Shown here piece after piece: positions 46,197-56,662 of a DNA stretch of 64,000 nt. The position numbers and the translations under genes are program-made. Origin of the DNA: Cercophora sp. LCS_1 (taxonomy: Eukaryota > Ascomycota > Sordariomycetes > Sordariales > Lasiosphaeriaceae); contig JAPZLL010000004.1 in NCBI GenBank assembly GCA_036250225.1, positions 372,001 to 436,000 of the forward strand, in the 5' to 3' direction. Positions within the stretch are counted from its first letter, which is position 1. Each line of letters begins with the position of its first letter. Below the pieces are notes generated by a model. That model ran no database searches. It worked only from the letters and a program-made list of their open reading frames with translations, and was not told the DNA's origin.

Positions 46197-46850
46197 CAGT
46201 TGGAGGTGTTCAAAAGCCAGCTAGTCTACCAGGAACGGTGTAATCGACACTTCGCATTGAGCCCGCTTGGGGATGACACGAAATCCCGCCTGTTGTTGAT
46301 ATGACGTGGGCAGTCGCCAACGAGCTGCTAATTAATTGTTGACCTTCGAATATCCAATCTCTCGGGGCAGGCCCAACATCCTATGTCAACCGTGACAAGT
46401 TTGGCCCGGAGAGCCAGCCCGTCTCGTAGGTACTCCCCCAACGCCACCTTCGGTGCTTCCACCCGCTGCTTGTCCCAAAACACAAAGCCGAACCATTTCC
46501 AACCCCCCATACCTCAGCCGATCCGCCTGGATGAAGGCCGCTATCTTTTCTTTGCTAGTCGGGTGTAGATACTGTCCCTAACCTGACCATTCCCGACTGT
46601 CGGCAGAGGGTCCTCCGTGCTGTTGGCCAAAATCTTCAACCAAGTTGTCGGCGAAATATGCGTGTATTCGTCACGTCGTGCTGATGGTCGTGTAACCAGG
46701 CCGGATCACGGTCGCGGCATTGAGGCTCAGGGAGACAACGGGCAACCCGGTTGTTGGGATGGCGAAAGCTTGGTCCGGGTCTTGGCACAGTGCAGCATGC
46801 TAATATACAGTGGAGTCTCGCGTGGCATCGCTCTGGGAGCACCTCCCCCA

Positions 46851-46857
46851 TTTAGCC
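46851..46857 (-). promoter_or_regulatory. Possible XlnR/Xyr1 binding site
   Basis: TTTAGCC on the plus strand is GGCTAAA on the minus strand, the core bound by XlnR-type regulators of (hemi)cellulase genes. It lies 361 nt upstream of the CBM1 esterase ATG. A single 7-mer may be chance. Confidence 0.35.
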
Positions 46858-47144
46858 GTTGGCGGGGTTGCAGACCGACGACAATACGACCCTCAGCCTT
46901 CCGGCCACTGCAGTACCCCGGCTTCGACGACACCATGACAGAGGCCAAGGTCTCACTAGGAGAGCAATATATCTACCCGATGCGTCCGATCTGTCCGCAT
47001 CGCTACCCCAGCACTGGGACGGCAAATGGCCCGGCAAGTCGTCCTATTCCGATTTCCTGCATGTGGTTAGCACGTTCAGCGCACTCACTCGGCCAGCCCT
47101 CTGCTTTTGCCATCCGGACTGTAACGTCCGGGGACCTTACTTGG

Positions 47145-47150
47145 TATATA
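47145..47150 (+). promoter_or_regulatory. TATA box of the CE1 esterase gene
   Basis: TATATA 68 nt upstream of the ATG at 47218, inside an AT-rich near-palindrome. Position fits a fungal TATA element. Confidence 0.5.
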
Positions 47151-47217
47151 TGCATATACCTCAGGTAGGTATCAGCTTCTGTCCTCCACGACTGGGCTCT
47201 GTACTCGCGTCTCCGAA

Positions 47218-48404
47218 ATGCCTTCAGCCACGATCCTTTCTCTTGCCCTCCTGGCAGGCAGTGCCCTTGCCCAGCAGGCTCCTCTCTGGGGACAGTGCGG
47301 TGGAAATGGATGGACGGGACCGACAATCTGCGCGGCTGGGAGCTGCTGCTCTACTCAGAATACCTGGTATGCCCAGTGTACGCCGGGCTCGGGATGCCCT
47401 GGTAGCGGCAGTGGCCCGACAACCATGACGACCAGGATACCCACCCAGCCCGCCATCACCACGTCAACTGCTCAGGTGACGGCCACGGCGGCTCCCATCA
47501 CCCCGGCGAGTCTCCAGCAGGTGTCGGGCTTCGGCAGCAACCCGACGGGGACCCAGATGTTCATCTACGTGCCGAACAGGCTCGCGACCAACCCGGCTAT
47601 TGTCGTGGCGGTAAGTCATAAATAAAAAGAGGAGGTGGGCTTTTATTTATAATTCATGCTAACCTCGATCGACAGCTCCACCCTTGCGGCGGCTCGGCCC
47701 AGCAGTTCTACTCGAGCTTCAACCTGCCGTCGTACGCCGACAACAACGGCTTCATCATCATCTACCCGCAGACGACGGCGTACAGCAACTGCTGGGACGT
47801 CAACAACGCGGGGTCCCTGACGCACGGCGGGTCGGGCGACGCGACGGGAATCGTCAGCATGGTCAGCTACACGCTCAACCGGTTCAACGGCAGCAAGGAC
47901 AAGGTCTTTGTCATGGGCGCGTCGTCCGGCGCCATGATGACCAACGTCATGGTCGGGTCGTACCCAGACGTCTTCGAGGCTGGCGCGGCTTACTCGGGCG
48001 CCGCATTTGCCTGCTTCGCCGGCAGCAACTCTCCGCCCACACCCATGGGCGCCAACCAGACCTGCGCGCAGGGCCTGCAGCACACGCCCCAGAGGTGGGC
48101 CGAGTACGTGCGCAACGCCTACCCCGGCTACACCGGCAAGCGCCCGCGCATGCAGGTCATCCACGGCCTGGGCGACACGCTGGTCCGGCCGCAGTGCGGC
48201 TACGAACAGCTCAAACAGTGGTCGACCGTGATGGGTTTGACCAATACCAACAACATCACGGGTGGCGCCGTGCCCATGGGTTCGCAGTACACCCAGATCA
48301 ACTATGGCGATGGCTCGCAGCTGGTGGGGTACTTTGGCCAGGGCGTCGGCCACTATGCACCCCTAAACGCCCAGGTCATGCTCAGGTTCTTTGGCATCAT
48401 CTGA
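47218..48404 (+). CDS. Secreted CE1 esterase with N-terminal CBM1 (acetyl xylan esterase type)
   Basis: Exons 47218-47610 and 47676-48404, phase 0, 373 aa. A signal peptide (MPSATILSLALLAGSALA) is followed directly by a CBM1 (LWGQCGGNGWTGPTICAAGS, ending TWYAQC), a Thr/Pro/Ser linker, and a CE1 alpha/beta hydrolase domain. Catalytic residues are visible: the nucleophile in GASSGAMM (S214), an Asp in HGLGDTLV, and His in GVGHYAP. It also has the oxyanion-side LHPCGG and the cysteine pair typical of fungal AXE1. It removes acetyl (or feruloyl) groups from xylan; acetyl xylan esterase is the better fit. Intact. Confidence 0.93.
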
Positions 48405-48633
48405 ATCATGTAAAAGCCACGTCAAGAGGAGAGGGGGTGACTTGCAGTTGTAGATAGTTGTGTTAGTTGTGCATAGTCCAGCAAATCACCAAGGACCGCC
48501 CAACACTGCACCCTACTTATGTTTCTGTGCTACCAGCGACACCGCGTCTCACTTCCGACCATTTTAAAGCCTTGATGGAAAGGCCACCTCGCAACAGTTG
48601 TCTTATGGAAAGAACCCTCCTATACACCAACCA

Positions 48634-49420
48634 GTAACGACGAGGTTGACGAGGCACCCGTCATCAAGACCGAGCCCGGTATCGCCAATATCCTCAGTAC
48701 CCCCAAGCGCAAGGTACCCGGCCTTTTTGCTAAGTCGTTCTCGGACAAGAGTAAAACTAACTACACGCTTCCATGCCTACCTGTCACGACCCAGGTCATG
48801 ACCTCACGGAGGGAGCACGGGCCAACTACGAAGCGCCAATCATTGGGCCCAGGGTGCAACGACCCACAAAGCCCGAGCGGACCAATCAGGTTGGACCCGG
48901 CCCCAATGGACCCGGCCCCGGGTCCATGGTGCTCGGGTCCATGGAAGAACCAGTCAGATCGGACCCGGCCCCGATGGACCCGGCCTCGGGTCCACGGTGC
49001 TCGGGTCCCAAGGAACATCGCAAGTATATAGATACGATAGTTGTGCCCACAACCGTGTGAGGACTCTTGGATCCTCACGCTAGCAATACATTGTTCTTGA
49101 GCATCGCTCAGTGAGACCCATCGTCCGGGACCTTGGAGTCTACGATCTGCTTGACAGTGTATCACCCTTCGAGAGTTGTCCTAGCCTTCACCCAGTCACC
49201 TTGCACCCCCCACCTAGAGCATTGGACCCTGTCCGCTCTTGCGATCTGTCTTTGCCAAGCCCTCCCACGGAGCACTTGGAGCAGGCCGTAACACTACCGT
49301 AGTTTGACTCCTTACTAATAGCCGGAACCGGAAAGCCCACCCAAGTACCTCATAGAGAAAACTAATACCCCAAGCAAGAAGGAAAAGAAGCCCAAACAGG
49401 AGAGGAAACTAAAGGCTACC
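48634..49420 (+). mobile_element. Degenerate coding relic, probably from a retroelement
   Basis: Two isolated stretches read like protein: about 48634-48780 (EAPVIKTEPGIANILSTPKR in one frame) and 49322-49420 (lysine-rich, ending in a stop). They lack starts and continuity. Their position next to an LTR-like sequence suggests gag-like debris. No specific family is claimed. Confidence 0.3.
48881..49016. repeat. Two-copy 68-bp tandem repeat
   Basis: Units at 48881-48948 and 48949-49016 share GGACCCGGCCCC and GGTGCTCGGGTCC blocks. Most differences are C/T or G/A transitions. Confidence 0.75.
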
Positions 49421-49558
49421 TAGGCATAAGCCCCGATTAATTATAACCAAAATGGGACCAGCCAGCCAGATAATAGTATATACAATTGCCCACAAGGGCA
49501 CATGGACGTAGCTCTACATAGCGAGGAACTTTGTAAACACTCTCCCACGTCTGTACAC

Positions 49559-49741
49559 TGTTGTAAGTTCCAAGATATGCCTGTGCCTTTGGTGTCCTAC
49601 TTTTTCTTTCCTTAGGTTGTGCAGTTTGTAAAAGGCGAAGTGGTATTTTGTTTTGTTAACCCCCTATATTGGCAGAGAGGACAACAGAGAGCTTCGCCGA
49701 CACCGCCCTTGTTCGCGGTGGACTGCGGGTCTTACAAAACA
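49559..49741. mobile_element. LTR-like remnant (possible solo LTR)
   Basis: It begins TGTTGTAAG and ends with CTTACAA shortly before AACA, giving inverted TTGTAAG/CTTACAA termini about 180 bp apart. It contains the 80-bp repeat copy 2 (49615-49694). Just downstream lies TGGGCCCCAAGGACTC, which could be a tRNA primer-binding complement. No second LTR or polymerase gene was seen. Confidence 0.45.
49615..49694 (+). repeat. 80-bp dispersed repeat, copy 2
   Basis: Gap-free match to 43635-43714 (8 differences, four of which are C/T or G/A and AT-enriching here, which would fit mild RIP). Confidence 0.75.
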
Positions 49742-49813
49742 AAAAGAGATGGGCCCCAAGGACTCAAACCCGAGATTGTCTCACTCCTAGATAGCTAACA
49801 AACCATTCTACGC

Positions 49814-50130
49814 GAGCTCCGTTTTTCGCACACCCCGTTTCCGTTCCTGGCACACCACTCCCACACATCATAACCCTGGCCCGCCAATATCTCTGTATGC
49901 CTCTGGAATGCCGCTTCCACCACACTTGGAAATTGTTGACGTGTTTTTTTTTTGAATCAAATGCGCATTAAAATTTCTGAACAACCCGACCTATTAATTA
50001 TTAACGCGTTTTTGGAAGTATGGAGGCCAAAAAGTGTAAATAGTTGGCTTGAGTAGCGCCGCCAAAGGCCAGGGTTGTATGTGGGCGCGGTGTGCCAAAA
50101 CAAAAATGGGGTGTGCGAAAAATAGAGCTC
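49814..50130. mobile_element. MITE-like element with long terminal inverted repeats
   Basis: About 317 bp. The left end (49814-49880) and right end (50068-50130) are inverted copies. They share GAGCTC, then a perfect TTTTTCGCACACCCC, then GGCACACC and AACCCTGGC blocks. Several differences are transitions. There is no transposase gene, so it would be non-autonomous. The flanks share TTCTAC (left 49806-49811, right 50131-50136), a candidate target duplication that leaves 2 extra bases on the left. Confidence 0.65.
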
Positions 50131-50469
50131 TTCTACACACAGTATTGGTACAAGGGGCAGCAAAAAGACAATATCAAAGAACAGGATTGTTGAAGTTCCT
50201 TCCCGGCATTTTGCGCCAAATACCCGGCGCGCCTGTCGTGGAGCTCGGAGTCTTGCCTTGTCCGCCAACAACTTGTTCCGAGCAGCTTCGGAGCATACCA
50301 CTGCGCTGGATTTGTCATTCATTCGGCAATCCATCCCATTGGTCAACGCACAGCCACAAACATTTCATCGCTATCATGACACCGAGCATTTTCGGTCCGA
50401 GGATTCACACAAATAGTTATCGCATTCCCTTTTCCTTTGGTACCTTCCCAATCTCAATCATCCGACTTC

Positions 50470-51118
50470 ATGGAACCCAACATGACCCCAACGACCCAGT
50501 TCACCCTGCAAACAATGACGCAGCAAGCTCCTTCCCTCGGTGCAGTCCTTGCGCCATTGCATCTGCTCTTTTATTCAACTCTTCTCGGCACCGAGCTGTA
50601 CCAAAGCCTTGTCATGACCAAAGTCTGTTTCGTTGCGCTTCCCAGATCCGCATTCACCACGCTGCAGAAGCGAGTCTTTCCACTCTACTTCAAGGGCCAA
50701 GCCGCCCTTGTCCTGCTCGCAGCGGCTACCGTCCCACCATATGGGCCTGTGACGGTTACTCAAAACAAACTTACTTGGATATCCTTCCTGGTTGCAGGAG
50801 TCACGGCTGTGTTGAATCTTGCGGTCTATGAGCCGCGAACAAGGAAAGCGATGATTGACAGGATCCATCAAGGTTTGTCGGAATTCCCCAAATCAAGAAC
50901 CCGACGCTGATGTTCGGTGATCAGAGACGAGGGACAGCAGATTGGTGGGGGGCGATGAGGAGACAGCCAGAAGTACTCCCAAGGAGCCGAGTGCGGAGAT
51001 GCAAAAGCTCAACCGTGTGTTTTCGCGGGAGCATGCAATGTGCATCCACCTGAATCTCATTTCGATGGGGGCAATGTTGGTATATGGGTGGAAATTGGCA
51101 TCCCGAATTTCGTTGTAG
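50470..51118 (+). CDS. TMEM205-like (DUF4149) membrane protein
   Basis: Exons 50470-50872 and 50925-51118 (gtttgt...gatcag) give 198 aa. The spliced end restores the conserved C-terminal helix (HAMCIHLNLISMGAMLVYGW), which the unspliced frame lacks. The family pattern is clear: LLFYSTLLGTELYQSLVMTK, then ALPRSAFTTLQKRVFPLYF, then helices LVLLAAATV and ISFLVAGVTAVLNLAV. Four membrane helices in all. Function in fungi is unknown; the human homologue TMEM205 is linked to cisplatin resistance. Confidence 0.9.
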
Positions 51119-51509
51119 AGGAAGGAGCGATGACCTACAAAATTGCTCGTCCAAGATTGAGACCTCGCCATCATCCGGCTCAATGATCGCTGTGTTGAGC
51201 ACCCATGTACATCCACATAAAACGAAGTTCGCATCTCATTCCTCTGGTAAAGCGTTCAATATTTCACTTGGCTGAACAAAGTTCCAACACACATCGTGGA
51301 CGACGATGGATGCCGATACAACAACCAAGGGTTAGGGTCAACCCTCAAATCAAGGGTCAATCCCGCCGATCCACCATCACCCACCACCCCGCTTTCAACG
51401 ACTCAGCTGCTCAGGTTTGCCGTCAGGGCTCACCCTTATCTCACCCAACACTATTCCTCAACACCATTCAACGCCCCCAATCGAACCCGAACCCCTAAGC
51501 AGCGACGTG

Positions 51510-52313
51510 ATGACCTCCCCAACCAAAACCCAACCCAAAATCCTCTCCATAACCCCCCTCGTACCCCACTCCCCCTCTTTTTTTTCACCTCAATGACGTC
51601 ACTAACACACTGTTAGGATAACGCCTCCGCCCGCTGGCTCAGCCTCGTCCAAATCGAGTACCAAGCTCTCGACGGCAAGACCCGAATATGGGAAGCCATG
51701 CGCCGCACCACGCGGCCAAAGGGTAGCGCCGTCGACGCGGTGCACATCATTGCGACCCGCCAAAGGGACTGCGTTCATGAGATCCTGCTGGAGAAACAGT
51801 TTCGTCCCCCGGCGGGGAAGATTGTGATTGAGTTTCCCGCTGGTTTGGTCGATCCCAATGAGAGTTTGGAGGAGTGCGCGCTTAGGGAGTTGAGGGAGGA
51901 GACGGGGTATGTGGGGGAGGTTGTTGGGATGGAGGGAGGGGGGATGGTTTTGCATAGTGGTGAGTTTTTCAACTTTTAGTCATTTTGATGGTGTTGGGGA
52001 TATGCTGATGAGTGTAGCGCCGGCTTCGTCGTTGTGAGTGCCTATCGATCTGTTGCCGGGTGGGGATTTACGTGATGCTGATGAAGGAAGCTCGTGTGCG
52101 TCGACGGTGAGGGTCAGGATTGATTTGGAGAGGGAGGAGAACAAGAATCCAGTGCAGAAGTTGGAGGAAGGGGAGATTATTGAGTGTTTTTGGGTGCCGG
52201 TTAAGGAGTTGTTTGGGATGCTGAGGAAGCTTGAGGCCGAGGGGTTTGCGATTGATGGGAAGGTTGGGGCGTTTGCGGAGGGAGTCGATGTCAGTGCCAA
52301 GTTGCTGGGGTGA
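51510..52313 (+). CDS. Nudix hydrolase, ADP-ribose pyrophosphatase type
   Basis: Four exons, 51510-51560, 51617-51959, 52018-52033 and 52091-52313, phase-consistent, 210 aa. Exon 3 is a 16-nt microexon. It opens MTSPTKTQPKILSITPL. The Nudix box is complete: GLVDPNESLEECALRELREE plus TGY (residues 93-115), preceded by the EFPAG turn typical of ADP-ribose pyrophosphatases (Ysa1 type). The end reads LEEGEIIECFWVPVKEL, also family-typical. It hydrolyses ADP-ribose or similar nucleotide sugars to AMP plus a phosphosugar, using divalent metal. Cytosolic. Confidence 0.9.
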
Positions 52314-53111
52314 GAGGGTTTGGCGGTTTGATGGTCCAAGTCTTGGCTGTGGTTCTGCGAGTTATGGCCGTGATGAAATCGGGTCGTGTTGGCGCTTTTG
52401 TTGACATGACATTTCTTGCTTTAGCCCGCAGAAAGTATCACCATGAAATGCTTTTGCACCTGGGCCTCTTTCTTCCCGTGCCCCAGGCCTTTGGAGCTAC
52501 AGCCTTTCTTCGGTGGATGCTGGGCGGTCACTCTTTGTGAGTAGAGTGGTTGAGGATGGGATGTTGGTGATGCCGAGAACAACTGATGCCTGCGGAGGGA
52601 GGGGAAGAGACCCATGATAGCCCATGAAGATCTGCCTTGAAAGGTCTTTTGGTTGTAACGTTTCGTAACTGATTCTGCAAAAGGAAGGTGCTTTAAAAAG
52701 GGTCACGCAAAGTAGCGTGAGCTTCAAGCCAAATTGTGATCGTCACTGCTGCAAAAGAAAAGACAAAAAAGGACAAAAAAAAGTCGCCGCCGCTTGGAAC
52801 GAACAGTGAAGCCGCAGCCACCACCACTCGATGTCACATCACTGATGCTTACCACTTGGCCGTAAAGGCGCAGTTCTTAGTGAAATGGCACCCCCGTGGA
52901 CCGATACATAAACAAAGGGCAGCAAGCGGGGACATGATGCCGGACCCAGGACGCTGGGTCCCTGGCGTCAATGCCACGCTCTGTCTCCGCAATGAATATC
53001 AGGGCCCGGGAGCCTCTGTAAGTTAAAGTCAAAGTCAAGGTAAGGCAAAGGTTAAAATCACCAAAATGTGAGAAGCTGATACAAACCCGAGTACGAGTTC
53101 AATGACAACAT
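52314..53111. other. Intergenic region, nothing recognised
   Basis: 3' flanks of the Nudix gene and the convergent tyrosinase relic; includes an A-rich patch near 52747-52785. Confidence 0.4.
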
Positions 53112-54000
53112 CTAATATGTATAGCACAAAAACCCACCCTTCACGTCCATAACATCGTTTACGGCACGATCTTCAGCAAGCTCCGCCATGGACATGAGGT
53201 CGCTCAAGGACACCGGGTTCCCATCAATGCCGTTCCCATTGTAGGCGTTTGTCCTTACGTCGTGATCCTGCTCCTGCCAGAGCCACCACAGCGTGGTGAA
53301 GGAAGAACAATGGATCTAGAGCGGCATCAGATATGTTTTTGACGAGGTTATTGTCAGGACTTACCATTTGGGGACGCATTCTGCGTGCCCATGTCTCCAG
53401 CAGGACCACCAACGCCACCGTGGACGGATGAGTGGGGACCACCTTCGAGCGCAATTCTGAACCCGTCATAGGATGTTTCGGCATTTACCAATGCCATGGA
53501 CTCCTCATTGTATGCGCCTGAGTGCAGATCGTTGAAACCACCATTCAGCTGCCAGTGGCGGCTGAGGGAGTGAGGCTCGGTCCAGTTGTTCCAGTATGTT
53601 GGCCTCAGACTCGCGAATGCCCCGTCACGCAAGGGAGGGTGACCGTTGTTGTTTGCCGCTTCGCTCATGACACCATTGGTACCGAAGCCAAGAACAGGGT
53701 CGAATACGGCGGCTTGGGTGGGATTCGTGGAGTCTGTAACCCAGTCCCAGTACATGGCGTCCTGCAGTGCCCGCTCGTACACGTGCACAAAGTAGCGATG
53801 CCATGGAAGGAATGCAGGGTTTCCGTGGACTATAAGCTGGCCTTAGTTAAGGATTCGGAGTGGAGGTATACCCCGACTTACTGGCATCTATGGGCTGTAC
53901 TGGGGCGAAGTTTGGGGGAGGTGCATGACTGTCGACGAGCGAGCTCCGATGGGAGCGCCAGGGTTGTTCCGAATAGCGTGATAATCTGAAGAAACTTCAT
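53112..54000 (-). pseudogene. Disrupted secreted tyrosinase gene
   Basis: Minus strand. The ATG at 54000 opens a signal peptide typical of short fungal tyrosinases (MKFLQIITLFGTTLALPS, then RRQSC). Putative exons are 54000-53882, 53829-53365 and 53315-53112, with good GT-AG borders. The copper-site parts are FLPWHRYFVHVYE (CuA third His), PHSSVHGGVGG and DPLFFLHHA (CuB). Three defects are visible: the signal-peptide frame does not join the FLPWHRYF frame in phase; the segment that should hold the first CuA histidine(s), plus the usual Cys-Gly-Tyr part before YWDW, is missing; and just after HHA the frame shifts, while the expected end (WLWQEQDHDVRTNAYNG and on) continues in another frame to a stop at 53112. 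It is probably non-functional. Confidence 0.75.
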
Positions 54001-55020
54001 AGTTCAAAGCAGGGCGAGGGATCTGTGTGAAGAGGGGATGGTGTCGAATATTGGGAGCCGCCCACAAGAATGGCATTGGATGCAGATTTATATCTCCTAA
54101 ACAACTCCGTCGGTAGACACAAGGAACACCGAGCACATTTTCTTCCTAAGCTTTCATCATTCTTGTTGATCACTACATGGCTGACCGAATCAGTAACTCG
54201 CATCAATCCATTAAGCCGACGGTGTTTAGCGGCGCGGACAGATACCGTCTATGGTCCTAGTCTGCGGCGCGTGTTTCTGGATGGAGCATGTTCTCTTCCC
54301 ACGGCGTGCAGCGCCCCCCAGATGCGGCACAGCAGGCACCAGCAAGAGAGTGAAGGGTCGACTGGGAGCATGCTCTAAGATCTGCGTCAGCCCCCTTAAT
54401 GCAAGCCAGGGTTTATCAACGTCAATGGCACCGAACTTCAGCAACTAGTCCTAAAAACAAAGACCTTCGGTTACGAGTTGCCGGTGACGGCTTGAACTGT
54501 GACAACTTCAAAGCATCAAAAAGGTTCTGATTCGATTCGAATCCAGATAGGCAAGAGAGAAAAACTGCCGTGGTCGTCATTGCATGAGCTAATATCGCTG
54601 TTTTCTACAAGTGCTGCATTTTCCCGAAATAAACACTGAAGATCGCGAACGGCAGCTCTCAATGTTGACCTACATTCGTGCAGTGCGATGCTTGCGGGAT
54701 TTGTGAGTGGGAGACAGTTAGAACAGAGCAGCACTGATTGATGACTGCTTGCCCTGAGAGCGGGGCATGACACATATTTGCAAAGCGTCGGGAGAGGTGC
54801 GATTGGTGAGAGACGGCATCTGCCTTGGGCCTCATTGGCCGCCCTGCTTGCAATGTCGGTGAGCGGAAGCGCCCTAGTTGGTTGTTCAAGAGCGGCGCTC
54901 TGGCACCTGATCAATTCATTTTCTCCCACTTCCACATAACCCTCAAAATTCGTCAGTCACACGTTTAGGGCAGCTTCCAGCACAGTGAATCCTTTTTGGT
55001 TGGAACTCTTTGTATTTCCG
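54001..55020. other. Divergent intergenic region, nothing recognised
   Basis: It lies between the tyrosinase relic and the caspase-like gene. Only short frames. Confidence 0.4.
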
Positions 55021-56662
55021 ATGCTACCATCTGTAACTCCGGGGCGACGCCACGAGCAAGCTGGAGAAGCATCGCTTAGGAAGGTCGTTGATGCACTAAC
55101 TGCGGTTAGCACTTTTCGTCATCTTGACCTCCACTCTGCGTACCTTGGGTCATGGCTAATGATCTATAGGAAGCCACGAGAGCATCAAGCACGTCGAGCC
55201 ATCCCTCACACTATGATGCTGTACAGGTCCTCCTCATGAGCTGGGAGCACGATGATCTCGGCGTCGCTCCCGAGGTCGACGCCCTCGCCACTGTCTTCGA
55301 TCGTGATTTTGGATTCGGCGTGTCGCAGATCGTCATCCCAGTTACAAACCCACTGTTTCAATTGACCCACGCGCTATTGGACTGGGTAGAGTCCCATGGC
55401 GGTGACGGGTCGTTGTTGATTCTGTATTACGCTGGCCATGGTCTCATATCTGACTCGGGACGGACCTTGATCTGGACCAAGTGAGTTCCCGCGTTTTCGT
55501 TGTGTTTCTGTCACGTTCTTTTCTTGCAATACTCCAACACGATGAAGAAAGGCAAGGTGTAGCTTACGTTGGTCATAGCCGGCGGTGTCAGGACGACCCC
55601 TCGTACCGCGAGCTCAAGTGGAACGGATGCGAAGACATACTACTTCAGGCTGCTGCTGACAAGCTCTTTATCTTCGACTGCTGCTACGCCGCAAATGCGG
55701 TTTCGACCGGTGGTCGCGGCATTTCTGAGGTCATATGCGCGAGCGGCTTCGAGTCCATCGCGCCGCTTCCCGGGCCGCACTCTTTCACCACGGCCCTCAT
55801 CTCCGTCCTCCGACGGAAGGCCGAGCAGGCTCATCCGTTTTCGGTATCGACTGTCTATTCCGGCATCCTCGACTACCTGAAGGCGCTCGACCCGTCTCAG
55901 ATCACGCCCGATGGATACCGTATCGCTAACGCTCTTGACTATGTCAATGTCCTGCCCGGGCTCCGGCGACCCGAGTTCCGGCGAACACCAGTCCATTTTA
56001 TGCGCGAAAACCCACGGCACCGCCACCAAAACTTTGGCATCCAACTCTTTGCCCTGCCGAGGCCACCCACGGATGGATTCATCATTCTCCACGAGAAACC
56101 TCAGGCAAGAAAGCAACTGCAAGCGTTTACTGTGAAGATTCGTCCTGCCCCCGGACTCAGCTCCGCAGACGCCGATGCCGCGCGGAGGTGGCTCCGTAGT
56201 ATTCCTATGGCTGTCGAGGATATTTCGGTTGATCTTGGGCCTCCCAGTCCGAGGTCAAATCCTAGCGTGTCTTCCGCAGAGAAAGAAGGGCACGTCATGG
56301 TCCCACCAGGATTTGATCTTCGACGGACAACACACGATTTGAAAGCAATGAAGCTGACACAGGAGAGAATGAGGGAGATCGTACGAATCACGAAGCAAGA
56401 AACCGAAAGCATGCACATCATTTCAGTTTTGACACTGCTTTTCCTCCCCGGGACATTTGTAGCCAGTCTCTTTTCCGCCGGGATTCTGAATATCGGTCTA
56501 GATTCGGGATTGATGGTTGATGAGGCTGCTTTTCCCTCTCAGCCGCTTGTACTCATACCGTCTTTTACCGGCTTTGTCATTCTGTTTTGGCTGCTTGCCA
56601 GGTGGTTGGCATCACGGGGGAGGTTGCGAATAGCTTGGGATCCGGACCTCAAAATGGCGTAG
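55021..56662 (+). CDS. Caspase-like domain fused to a CorA-like two-helix membrane module
   Basis: Exons 55021-55104, 55170-55480 and 55579-56662 join in phase to give 492 aa. The fold begins at about residue 43 (YDAVQVLLMSWEHDDLGV), includes the catalytic His in LILYYAGHG (H118) and the Cys motif FIFDCCYAA (C166/C167; by metacaspase alignment C167), and extends to about 260. A helical linker follows with FDLRRTTHDLKAMKL, then the signature of fungal CorA-like proteins (ITKQETESMHIISVLTLLFL plus PGTFVASLF). Two membrane helices close the protein (LTLLFLPGTFVASLF and LVLIPSFTGFVILFWLLA). The exon 1 start is less certain. It looks like a membrane-tethered caspase-type protease, plausibly for cell death; activity is inferred. 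Confidence 0.85.

Larger units (their letters stand above)
46197..47217. other. Upstream region of the CE1 esterase gene
   Basis: No gene. It holds an XlnR-type site and a TATA box, described separately. Confidence 0.45.

Noticed and set aside
47643..48353. Long minus-strand frame opposite the CE1 esterase
   Set aside because: Antisense shadow of a GC-rich exon; the plus strand encodes a recognisable esterase.
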